DNA of 64,000 nucleotides from the NCBI GenBank assembly GCA_028564705.1, contig JAPXFQ010000082.1:620001-684000 (forward strand), read 5' to 3'. The DNA comes from Apricaphanius iberus. Lineage: Eukaryota; Chordata; Actinopteri; Cyprinodontiformes; Aphaniidae. Numbering within the stretch: the stretch's first letter is position 1; each line of letters opens with the position of its first letter. Shown in pieces: positions 32,530 through 43,598 of the stretch. A program made the position numbers and the translations under genes. The notes below the pieces were generated by a model that saw nothing but the letters and a program-made list of their open reading frames with translations, made no database searches and was not told the origin of the DNA.

Positions 32530-35500
32530 ATGGGAAAGCAAAACAGCAAGCTGACTCCAGAGGTGATGGAGGACCTGGTGAAGAACACAGAGTTCAATGA
32601 ACATGAGCTGAAACAGTGGTACAAAGGTTTCCTGAAAGACTGCCCCAGCGGCCGGCTGAATCTGGACGAGTTTCAGCAGCTTTACGTCAAGGTTTGTGTG
32701 GCCCATCCATCTCCCGTTTAACCGTCTAAACAAAACCCACACCGGTTAACTGCCCACACGCCTCTGTTTTCAAACGTGCACAGTTCTTCCCATATGGCGA
32801 CGCGTCAAAATTTGCACAGCACGCCTTCAGGACCTTTGACAAGAACGGAGACGGGACCATCGATTTCCGAGAGTTCATCTGCGCCCTGTCCATCACCTCC
32901 CGCGGCAGCTTCGAGCAGAAACTCAACTGGGCCTTCAACATGTATGACCTGGACGGCGACGGGAAAATCACCAGAGTGGAGATGCTGGAGATAATTGAGG
33001 TGAGGGATTAGGGAGTCATTAAAGCCTTTACCCATCAGGGGACGGGCTGCGTTTTATCCATCAGTCTGCTGCACACCTCCAGACCAGAGCAGCAGCATCA
33101 CACAAACACACACACCACACCATTGTGACAGAGCTTCAGCTGAATTGGATATCTTGATGCTATTTCTGGGAACACAACCTAATAATGAATCTGATCTGTG
33201 TTGGTGACATTGGAGAATATTGACAAATCCAGCTGGGATAAATATAGTGTTTTATTCCAGTCACATCAAATGTGTCTGATAGCAGACGCACCACCACACA
33301 TCCATTTAGTCTGCTGTGTTTACAGCCTAAATGGATCTCTGTTATTGTTCAGATCTCTGCAAGTCTGCTTAGACATTAGCACCGGGGCAATTCAGGCCTT
33401 TCGTTTGGAGTCTTTAAGCGAGTCAGAATGTCACAGATTATTTGCCAATAGAAATTTGTGGACCAGTGGTCCAGTGGACCAGCCACTGGTAGCCACAGAA
33501 ATCTAAACTGGAACAGCTAGAGGTGGAGACGTGGTACTGGCAGGAGCTGTTACAGCCGTCATTCAGTTTTTAGGTGACAGGTCTGGTTTCCTATTGGTGC
33601 AGTGAATTACTTGGATAAGCACACAGTGGTAAGTATGTTGGCATTATGGAACTTTGGTCAGTTTGGTTATTATCTTAAGACATAAAGAGATGGACAGAAA
33701 GGCTTGGGAGCTCATCATGGAGGAGAACAGAGTGAAATGAAGGGATACACGAATCCCAAGATTTACGATAATACTGATATTTAATATTATTATTGCTGTT
33801 ATGGTCAAAAATCTATATTTACAGTGTTATAAATATTACATAAATTTCTTACTGGCTTCCTGCTGCGTTCCTGGAGATGAGGTAATGGCAGAATCTGGGA
33901 GCAAGGACTGAGCTCAGAGGGCGGCTAGTAGAAATTAAACATGTGAACAGACGGAGGACTAGAGGAATTTACCAAATGGCTTTAACACTGAGGCACTGAA
34001 GGTATGAAAGCCAGCTCCTTTCATTCAAATCTTGTGATAATCTTCAATGAGTTGCACCTGGGCAGGTGTAGCGAGGTTTGACAGGCCCCTCAGCTCAGCC
34101 AGGACGCCTGGCTGAAATCTTCACCAACATGGAGAAGAAACAGTCAGACACCCCTGCCTCCTAACACTGTCATCCACACACTTTACCTAAAAAAATCCAT
34201 CCATAAATTTTGCTTTCCCACGTAATCCATGCAGGGTCACAAGGGGGCAGTTGGGGTACAACTTGGATAGGTTACAAGTAAATGAAAGGGAAATATAGAT
34301 TTACAAGATATAGATTTTAGATTTTAGTGACAATTAATCTGTCATGTTTTTAGACAGAGGGGGGAAACTGGATTACCTGGTGGGAACCCACACTAAGATT
34401 GATTCCAGGAAGGCCCTGGCAGGGGTTCAATACTTGCTAACAACTGTTCTACCCACCCCACACCACAAACTCCACCATTGTTCTAAAAAAACTCTTTATG
34501 CTTGTAGATGGGAGGGGCAAACAGCAGAAAATCTCCACCTGTAAAAATATCAGGTATAGGGTGTTCTGAGGTTTTGGAGAACAAACAGACCTAAACATTA
34601 GGATCCCCTGCTCTGAATTTGACAGAGAGCATGATGGGATTTTTCACATTTTAATTATTTGTTTCGCATCAAACCCACGGGGAGTGTTTGCTTCCCAAAA
34701 ATAAGAAAAAACGTTTTTTTTTTTTTTGGTTTATTTTATCTGATGAAAGCACACAGTTCCCGGTTAGGTTGCTGTACAGTTTAGCAAACCCTGCATGTTT
34801 TTGTTTGTGACGCTGGGACAGAGAACGATGGTGCCAGGCTTAACTCCCAAAAAAAATCTGTTGAAACCACAGAAACAAAATGCCAGTGTTGGAAACCAAT
34901 TGGTAATCTTATAAAAGCAGTGTCCTTCCACATCTCTTTCCCTCTCTTTCTGTGACGTCAAAATGTGCTGACGTCAAACAGAGATGTGACGTCATCGTTG
35001 CTGTGAAAGCTGCTGTAGTTGATTTTCATATCAAACTATGTTGTTCCAAAACTACATATAGTGGGGTAAAAAAAAATATTTGGCACCCTCTGATTGTGCA
35101 ACATGTTCCACTCACAAAAAAGTATTCGGTTTTAATCTTGAATATGATTCAACTTTGACAGACTGATGTAAAAATATACTCCAGGAATTCACATCGCATA
35201 TAATGTTTTGAAAGAAAATATTTGTATAATTGTGCAGAAAGTAAGTATTTGATAAATAACAACAGTTCAACTAAATATACTTAGTAATATAAACTTGGTT
35301 GGCAATGACAGATGTCAAATTAGTAGTGGGTAATATAAAAGGTATAAGGTAAAAATGATGTAAATTTAGCCAAAGGTAGAGATTTTGACGATACCGCCAT
35401 GATGTCATCAAGCTATGCCTAAAAACTTTGTAGCAGGTACATAAGGAAGATAAATACTGATGTTCAGTGAGTATCTTTACACTAGATATTGGAAGTTTAA

Positions 35501-38265
35501 TTTTTTTTGTTTTTCAATAAACGGAAAAGAAACCGGTTGAACTTTGAAGCATTTTTAAATCAAATATGTCAAGTTTCTTTTTTTTGCAATATTAAATGTA
35601 TAAAAAAGTAACCGGGAAAGTCTGAACTTAATTTTCATAACATTTTGCTTTTATTTAATTTAAAATATGTTATGTAGTGATCATTTTTGTTTTTAATTAT
35701 TTTGGAAAAAGATTTGATTTTTTTAAAAAGCATTTCGCATGATAAATGTTCTTTCAGCGACATCAAAATTTTGGAAGTTGTTCTACTGCAATGCATCTGG
35801 ATTGCCAGAATGCTCATTAGCATCCATATTTCTATACACTGAACAAAAATTTAAACACAAGTTTGTTTTTGCTCCTATTTTTTATGATTAACTCAAAGAT
35901 CTGAAACATTTTCTACACACACAAAATAGCCATTCCTCTCAAATATTGTTCACAAATCTGTGATTGTGAGCACTTCTCCTTTGCTGAGATAATCCATCTC
36001 ATCTCACAGGTGTGCCATATCAAGATGCTAATTAGACAGCATGGTCACCGGAAATGTCACCCATTTAACGTGTTTAGGATGCTCTGGATTGGCGTATACG
36101 ACAGCGTGTTCCAGTTCCTGCCAATATCCAGCAACTTCGTACAGCCACTGAAGAGGAGTGGACCAACATTCCACAGGCAACAATCAACAACCTGATTAAC
36201 TCTATGTGATGGAGATGTGTTGCGCTGCATGAGGCAAATGGTGGTCATACTAGATACTGACTGGTTTTCTTAGTACCCTCCCAAATAATACAAAACTGAA
36301 CATTTCAGAGTGGCCTTTTATTGTGGCCAGTCTAAGGCATCACTTAATGCAATAATCATGCTGTCTAATCAGCCTCTTTATATGGCAGACCTGTGATGTG
36401 TGTGAGAAGTGCTCACTTTCAAAGATTTGGACCGATTTGGGAACAATATTTGAGAGGAATGGCTATTTTGTGTATGTAGAAAATGTTTCAGGGCTTTCAG
36501 TTCATCTGATAAGAAATTGGAGCAAAAAAGGTGTTGCGTTTATATTTTTGTTCGCTGCATAAAGAAAAAAAAGTATATACATCGCAACAGATATCGCTAC
36601 CACATATGCTACAGTTTATATCACAATATAGATGTGAGGCCATATCGCCCAGCTCTATGTCAAATGTTTCCTGTCTACACCAAGTTTGCACACACTGTAG
36701 CTGGTATTTTGGGCCATTCTTTCATGCACAGACTTTCACCTCCATTCACAGATTCTCTGTTGGATTGAGGTCTGGAGACTGGCTTGGCCACTTCTGACCC
36801 ATGAAATGCTTTTTACATAAGCCAGCCCTTTGTAGTCCAGGTATTGTGTCTGGAATCAATGTCATGGTGAAAGATCCAGCCAACTCCTGTCCCCTTTGTA
36901 GAAATGTAGCCCCAAAGCATAATGTTTCAACCTTGATGCTTCACAGCGTATGGTGTTCTTGGAATGAAAATCTGTACCAAAGAGACGTATTTTGGTCTCA
37001 TCTAAGCTCATGACATTTTCCCAATCCTCTTCTTGATCATCCAGATGGTCTCTGGCTAACTTTAGATGGGTTTGAACTTGTGCTGGCTTAAGCAGGGGGA
37101 CCTTTCAAGTGCTGCTGGATTTTAATCCATTACGTTAGTATGCTACTAATAGTAACTGTTGTTACTGCGTTCCCAGCTCCCTTCAGGTCATTAACCAGTT
37201 CTCACCATGTAATTCTGGGCTTCTTCCTCACTATTCTCAAGATCAGGTGTACCCTATGAGGTGAGATTGTACGAATTTGCATGGCGCCCCAGGTCGAGAG
37301 AGACTGTTTTAAGTGTATCAACGTGCAACAACTTGACAAAATGTCTTATTTGCCTCATAGTAATGCCCTCCTGCTGTTTGTTGCACTTGGTGGCTGGACA
37401 AACTCACCTTCTTAGAGCACTTGAGGTTCTGCAACTACAGCCTGGCATGCTTGGAACTTTATGCTTCACTTTTGCCGCCATGGAAACGCAGATTTGCTCA
37501 AGGTCCAACACTGAAACAAGTTTGTGTTTCAACAGTTGAAGATGACTTTAGTTTCGCTTGTAATAAATACATCTTTATAAAAGGAAGGTTGCTGCGCTTG
37601 CACATTACGACGATATAAGTCTAAACATCTGTGTCACATTATATTTTTTCGCCCCAGGAAAACAGAAAGTCAGGCACGGTCTGTAATTAGAAAGTTTCAA
37701 GAAACTTTAGTTAGTAGCTTTGTGGCAACAATGACTTTGTTAAAACAAATATGTCTTAATATTTTATACAGCTCCAATAACAGATTCATTTATTTTAAGA
37801 CTTTTTCCTCATCTTTATCAGGAGAGAAAGTAAACATGACAGGGACTGACTTGCGAAATTCAACAATCAGTGGTTTCTTAGGCCCTGGACTCATCTAGGA
37901 TTAAAAGAATTAAAAATGTCCTCCGGTTGTGCAGTTACATCACTTGTTAAACTCCTGCACACGTTTATGCGGAGCAACTGTGGTTGCTTCTGGAAGCACG
38001 TAGGCTTCGCCTTGTTAGATAACAACGCACACTCCTCGGTTAATTTCTCACTCCCTCTCACCCGCAGGCGATCTACAAAATGGTGGGCACCGTGATCATG
38101 ATGAAGATGAACGAGGACGGCCTCACACCGGAGCAGAGGGTAGACAAGATCTTCAGCAAAATGGATAAGAACAACGATGACCAGATATCGCTGGAGGAGT
38201 TCAAGGAGGCGGCAAAGAGCGACCCGTCCATCGTTCTCCTGCTGCAGTGTGACATGCAGAAGTGA
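32530..38265 (+). CDS. vsnl1: VSNL1, visinin-like protein 1 (neuronal calcium sensor)
   Basis: Three coding exons: 32530-32691, 32784-32999 and 38068-38265 (TGA at 38263). They give 191 residues, the full length of the family. The start MGKQNSK is an N-myristoylation signal (Gly2). EF-hand 1 is degenerate ([12 protein letters not shown]), as in all neuronal calcium sensors. EF-hands 2-4 are canonical: [24 protein letters not shown] and [12 protein letters not shown]. The sequence is nearly identical to mammalian VILIP-1 rather than to hippocalcin or neurocalcin (for example [20 protein letters not shown] and the C-terminus LLQCDMQK). The family is a calcium/myristoyl switch that binds membranes and modulates receptors and cyclase signalling in neurons. 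The ATG lies 5 bases after an acceptor, so the 5' UTR begins upstream. The duplicate (a or b) cannot be told from this window. Confidence 0.97.
33000..35057. other. VSNL1 second coding intron, first part
   Basis: This intron part is mostly unassigned. About 34190-34440 holds reverse-oriented fragments of the GATGGATGG-tailed dispersed repeat (ATCCATCCATAAATTTTG, then ATGCAGGGTCACAAGGGGGC). No frame in it has splice support. Confidence 0.4.
35058..37330 (-). mobile_element. Decayed Tc1-like transposon split by another insertion
   Basis: The left end AGTGGGGTAAAAAAAAATAT (35060) and the transposase-derived part at about 36690-37330, reverse strand, both match one Tc1-like family known from fish. 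Landmarks are GGTCTGGAGACTGGCTTGGC, CCCCAAAGCATAATGTTTC and GGCTTAAGCAGGGGGACC. Frames are destroyed. Another element (35837-36559) sits between the two parts. That they belong to one copy is an inference. Confidence 0.5.
35837..36559. mobile_element. Tc1/mariner-type non-autonomous element nested in the older Tc1
   Basis: Left end CACTGAACAAAAATTTAAAC; right end, read in reverse, GCAGCGAACAAAAATATAAA. Both continue into AAGTTTGTTTTTGCTCC or CTTTTTTGCTCC. Further inverted pairs occur inside (CTCTCAAATATTGTTC at 35937; GAACAATATTTGAGAG at 36441). TA lies at both outer edges. It encodes nothing. The pattern fits a common fish TA-target MITE. Confidence 0.55.
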
Positions 38266-38910
38266 AGCTACCCCCACCCCCCCCTCCACCCCCTTCACAC
38301 ACACCCTCTTCCTGCTTGCGCCTCTTTCTCTAAATCCCCTCCCCCCTTTCTGTATCTGCACCCTCTGGACAGCAGCACACGTTTTAATGTCTCATTAGGT
38401 TCTTGCCATTTCCACAGGGGGGAGAAAAAAACAACTCCCCATAATAACATAAAAGAAAAAAACAAAATGCTTGGACTATTTTTCAATGGACTCGCTTCTT
38501 GTGGTCGTATGCATGAGAATGTCAAATGCAGAATTATTTCCAAACATAGCTATAAGACTTCACAGATTTCTATTTCTAAACATGCCAATGTGATTCGTGC
38601 ACAGGATCCCTGTACATTCCCACCTTTAGCTTGTATACCAGTGGAGCACTGCATTCAGTTTTGTTTCTACAGTACTTAGAACCCGCCCCCCCCGTGTTCA
38701 CCACTGCAGCTACTGTATGCTTTACATGATAGTAACAAAACAATAATTCCTATTATAATTGTAACTGTCTCTACTATCCAGACTTGCTGAGCTCTTGGGG
38801 AATAGAAAAAGGCTCCTGTCTGTTCCAGACGTTCTCACTCAGTGGACCTGAGAAGAGTAGATTCTTTGCATGCATATGTTACGTGTCGAGAAAAAAAATA
38901 AAAATAAAAA
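38266..38910 (+). other. vsnl1: Probable VSNL1 3' UTR
   Basis: Sequence after the stop starts C-rich and then becomes balanced. AATAAA occurs at 38897-38902 and 38903-38908 within an A-rich stretch and gives a plausible 3' end. A later AATAAA at 40856-40861 would give a 2.6-kb UTR that includes the repeat at 39211-39936. The choice cannot be made from sequence. Confidence 0.4.
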
Positions 38911-39028
38911 AAGATCTCTTAACTTTTTTTCGCATCTTTAGGTGGCTATAAAAAGACAAATCAGACATTAATTTAGTATTGTTGCATGGGCTGTACAGTA
39001 TGTAACGCATTAGGTCGTTATTTCATCA

Positions 39029-39044
39029 CCCCCCCCCCCCCCCC
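39029..39044. repeat. Poly-C tract
   Basis: Sixteen consecutive C bases downstream of VSNL1. Confidence 0.9.
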
Positions 39045-39210
39045 AGTAACGTGGGAGCATCCCCTACCCTTCTTCTTCCCTTCCATTCGATGAGTGTTAG
39101 TATGTGATGCTAGAGTCGTTTAGAAGGCGTTGGGGGCTGCAGCTGTGGTTTTGAAGAGCTATCGCGTCGAAACGGGTGCACTATGTTTTGGCTTCAGTGA
39201 CTTGTGGAAT

Positions 39211-39936
39211 CCCTTACAAAAAAGTAGTATACCTTAAGAATATTTTATTAAGATACCCAAGTATAGAAAAGTATATTTGTTACAAGAATACGTTTATTCT
39301 CCAAGTACACTGTCAAGAAAATACTAGCAGATTACTCACAAATATACTTCTTTGTAGTAAATTGGTCCACTTTAAGGTTATAAAAGTACACTTGAAGTCG
39401 ATATAAAGTCATGTTCCAGGTATTGTTTTAGTTTCCTTGTAATGAACTTTAAGTCTACTTGTAGTTAATGAAAGTACACTTTAATGTATACTGAAAATAA
39501 TGAACTAGGTATACTAAGTATAATAATAATTCTACATATCTAATGCTAAGTTTAAAATAAAGTGAAAAACAGATTTGGGTATTTTATTTGGCTCCAAAGA
39601 TTTCCAGAAATATGTAACCTCAGTCTCTAACCTAGACACTGCAGTGTAAAGAACAGTGAAAGAGAACTGAGTGTAAAACTGTCTGAAATTAAATGTACTA
39701 TTAACACATTATCACTTAAGTATATCAGTCAAAATGTTAAATATAAATATGAAATAAGTATACTATATGTAGACTTTTTGTATATTTTTTTAGTAAAAGC
39801 CAAGTATAAATAATATAAACTTTGAAAATTATATCTTCAATTAAGTACCTTAAGAGTGAACTGAAAGTATACTCGTGTTTTAATGAACAATTTGAATACT
39901 TAAAGCATACTTGCATACACTACTTTTTGGTGAGGG
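39211..39936. mobile_element. AT-rich MITE with AAGTATACTT motifs
   Basis: The left end CCCTTACAAAAAAGTAGTAT pairs with the right end read in reverse, CCCTCACCAAAAAGTAGTGT (16 of 20). The interior is filled with variants of AAGTATACTT and AAGTACACTT. No coding frame and no clear target duplication. Confidence 0.5.
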
Positions 39937-42184
39937 ATATAGGCAGAAATGCACGAGCAGATATGGACACGATTTTCCTTTTCGATCACGTTCTAACTGC
40001 TGCCCTTTTAGAAGAAAGGTCAACCCCCACCCCGCCCCCGCCATCATTAGCCGCAGTATTCCGATGATTGGCTTCTCTTTTCGCTTGTTTTAATTTTAGA
40101 CTTGAAGAAATAATAATAATAAAAAGAGGTGACTTTAACTTACATATCAACATGTTTACAGGAACAAAGAGCACTGCGAAATGAGTACTGTCTTGGCTTT
40201 TCTGGTTTTTGGATCCGCTGCTGGGAGCTCGCTCTCAAGGCTTAGGGAGCTTGTGAGGGTGGCTCCCACGTTTAATGCAGCTTAAAAAACAACAACAGCA
40301 AAAGCCTCATCTATGTTTACTAGACACACTGCATTCCTTAGTGTACAAATTTTTTGTAAGGAGAAACGTTTTATTCAAAGGTGTCATCTCCTTATTGACC
40401 CATTCGCAGAGATCATTAAAGATGCAGGAAACCTCCAGGAGGCGTTCGGTGAAGTTTCCTACCACTGTGAGACGGTCATTTTTTGATTACTGCAGGAATT
40501 CTTCTCTTTTCGATAGTTTGCACCTCCCTCCCCGCCCCTCCTCCCACGCGTAGGCTATGCAAGCATGGACTGAGAGTCTGCTTGTTTTCCACTTGCACAA
40601 GTGGAAGTTGCAGAAAAAGCTTTTCTTTGTTTTTGTTTTTTTTTGTCTGGATCATAATGAAGCCAACCCTCACATCTTCAGTCACTGCTTTACTTCTACA
40701 TTTCAGTCCAAGTCAGATTTTTTTTTTTCTCTCTCTGTCTTTTATGTCGAGTTAATGTTTCTATCAAATATGAGAGCTCATTATAACAACTGACTGTATT
40801 CTTTTATACATGTGGCATGTGTTGCACCCGAACTCAGTTATGTGTTGTTTGAAATGAATAAATCATCGACAGGCTTTTTGGAAACACAGGCTGGAAGGTG
40901 GAGTTAATGGGTCAATCCTGGCTGCACTGGAAATATGAACTGAAAGTAACAAAATAAAAAATAAAAAAAGTATGCTCGTTAATGGTGTGGAGCTGTGTCA
41001 GAGCACATCAGTCTGAAAATATATTGCAGGTGTTCAGTTCAGTTGAGGTATAACGATAGTAAAGGTAATATTCCTGGAAATTTAGTGATTTGTTTTAAAC
41101 TTTTTCTCATTCTGTCAACTTACAACTTCAAACCAACTTTTTTTAAACTAATTTGTGAGGGAGGAGAATTAATTTTCATAATTTATTACAAAAAAAGTGT
41201 TTTTTTTTCTGCACCTCTTAAGTCAATACATAGTAGAACGACAACAATGGCTTCAAATAAGTTCTGATCAGCTTCCCTGTTCCTGCTGATGAGAAGCATT
41301 TCAACATTACGCCGCTACAACCCTATTTTAATGCGAGGGTGTTTGTTTTGCACCACACCGTCTTATTTTGATCCCATCAAACTTCTAAAAAAATAACCCC
41401 AAAAATCCCCAACCTCTTTCCATATTCTTGCTGGTTCCTCTTCATCGCTTCCGGCGAACTTGCAGAGAGCACCACTACTGGTTGTCAACAGATTCTACTA
41501 GATGGGCTGATCTCTGCTGCTGCTCCTCCTCCAGAGTTACTATTAAGCCTCGGATGCTTCGCCGAATAAGGCTGGCCTGTCTGGTTTTTTTGGTGGAATG
41601 CCACATGCTTACAGGTTTTCAGTTGGATTTTTTTGGATGAGAGCTTGAACAGATGTTCACCCTGACCTTTCTGCTGTCTTCCTTGGTTTTCATGATGCGG
41701 TTGGTTTCAAAACTGCTCTCTGAGGCCTTCACAGATACATAAAATTACAAGGTTGATCTATTTTCTCATTCTAAAAGGCATATGCTTGCACTGGATTTCA
41801 TTTAGTGTTATCAGAGAGAAGGGGCTGAATGAAAATGAACACCACAATTTGTAGATGTTACCACCTTAAAACAATCAAGGGGGTGTGAATACTTTTGCAA
41901 GGCAACATGCGATAATATAAATCTGTAATGATGCGGTTATTGTGAGCACATAATGTGGACTATGCTCAAAATGGATGAACATCAATGGGTAACTCTTTGA
42001 ATAGAGCAATTCCCAGATATACAAGTGATCCAGATTCACTGGATTTATTAAAATATAAATTTTAGGTCTCATAAAAGCGTCTCGAATATGTAACAAGGAG
42101 CAAGCATTTTGCTGCTCTGTATGTTTAACCCAGACTGCTCTGATCAGAGATGTTCAGTTGGTGACACAGATGAAACGATCTGAC
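39937..42184. other. VSNL1-SMC6 tail-to-tail spacer
   Basis: No gene seen. About 41395-41905 looks like a decayed Tc1-like element on the reverse strand, ending in GTGAATACTTTTGCAAGGCA. The remainder is AT-rich with homopolymer runs. Confidence 0.35.
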
Positions 42185-43598
42185 TGGGATACATCTTGTT
42201 TTATTATGAACAAAAAATACAAAAAATACATACATAATTTTCATTACACTCATTAAGTCTCATAATTTACTTCATAAACTAGACTTTACAGCAATTTCAG
42301 GATAGAAATTAGATGCTTATCATTTTAAAACTGCTAAACGTTACAATTAATAAAAACCTGGTCAATGCAGGTGAATCAATGCAATGACCAGAGTAACACT
42401 GTCCTACCTCTCTCCTTCCTGCTGCTGCACACTGCCAGTCAGCTTGCTCAATAAAAGACATTCCATTTTACTTGCATAAATGAATTAAATTTATCTATGG
42501 CTCAACTTCAGTGACAAAGCCAAAAAAGAAATGCCACAGTTCTTCACAGCAGGCCAGCTATGAGAAGCAAGCTTCACTAATTAACCGGCTAAACACCAAC
42601 CCGTTATACTTGTATTGTTCTATAAAGAGCAGAACAGCAAAAAGATCTAATATTTTCCACATCAGGCACTTGAACCTACTTAATTTAACATGTTTTTAAG
42701 TATACATCAAGCTCAAAACAATAATAGTTTTTATAGTTATTTTTGTAACAGTTGTGTTGAATATTTGAATGTATTCCAATGAGTTCTTTTAATACATTAA
42801 CGTTTCATATTTCTGTATAAAAGCCATAAAAACGCAGAATATCAGCTTATATAGTCAGAGACTCATGCCGGTCCATTCCAGGTCAAAACCACCAGCCTTT
42901 TTCTCATACAGCGCCAGCACAAATGAGAGATTGATGAGGCAGAGAGAGAACAGGAAATGGAGAGTAGAACCTGATGGTAAGTAATATCTATTCTTTTTTC
43001 AGCCAGCGGTATGTGGATTTAGCTACAACACAGAGGAGGAGTGTGTGAGGCGCGGCTGTGGAGAATGAGGCTATCCAAAATACATAAAAACCGACAGTTT
43101 AGACATGATTATGCCCTCCAATGACATTATTAACGTACGATTTTTCATAAAGCTTTTACAAATTCTGCAAACCCTGTACACAAAACATCCCAATGTGCAA
43201 CACTAAGGTCACTTAAGGTCTTCGCTTCAGAACAAAAATAAAATAAAGATCATAAATAAACATTTAAACATAGAGGCTTCTTAAGGTAAACAACTGTTTA
43301 AAAACATTTCTGAAACAAAACATGAGAACAGCATCAAGTAAAACCATATAGATACAGTACTGCCTGTAAAAGTTCGAACTCTAGTTTTCCGTCTAAATGT
43401 TTATCATTATTTATACAAAGAGTAGAAAAATAAAACATACAGCAGATTTTTTTTAAACTCTATAGTTTTCATGAAATAGCATGTGTCTGCAAACAGCTAA
43501 ATATGAAATGACGAAGTTGAAAGGTTTTAGCACCTCCCGTACACCAACAGCTAGTATTTCATCGCCGTGTTCTGCATGAGAAGCGCGGATCTCGTGTG
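42185..43598 (-). other. smc6: Probable SMC6 3' UTR
   Basis: On the reverse strand the first AATAAA after the SMC6 stop is the complement of 42200-42205, giving a UTR of about 1.4 kb. An unexplained open frame in it (42862-42975, reverse strand, hydrophobic, ending LEWTGMSL) has no supporting splice site. Confidence 0.4.
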
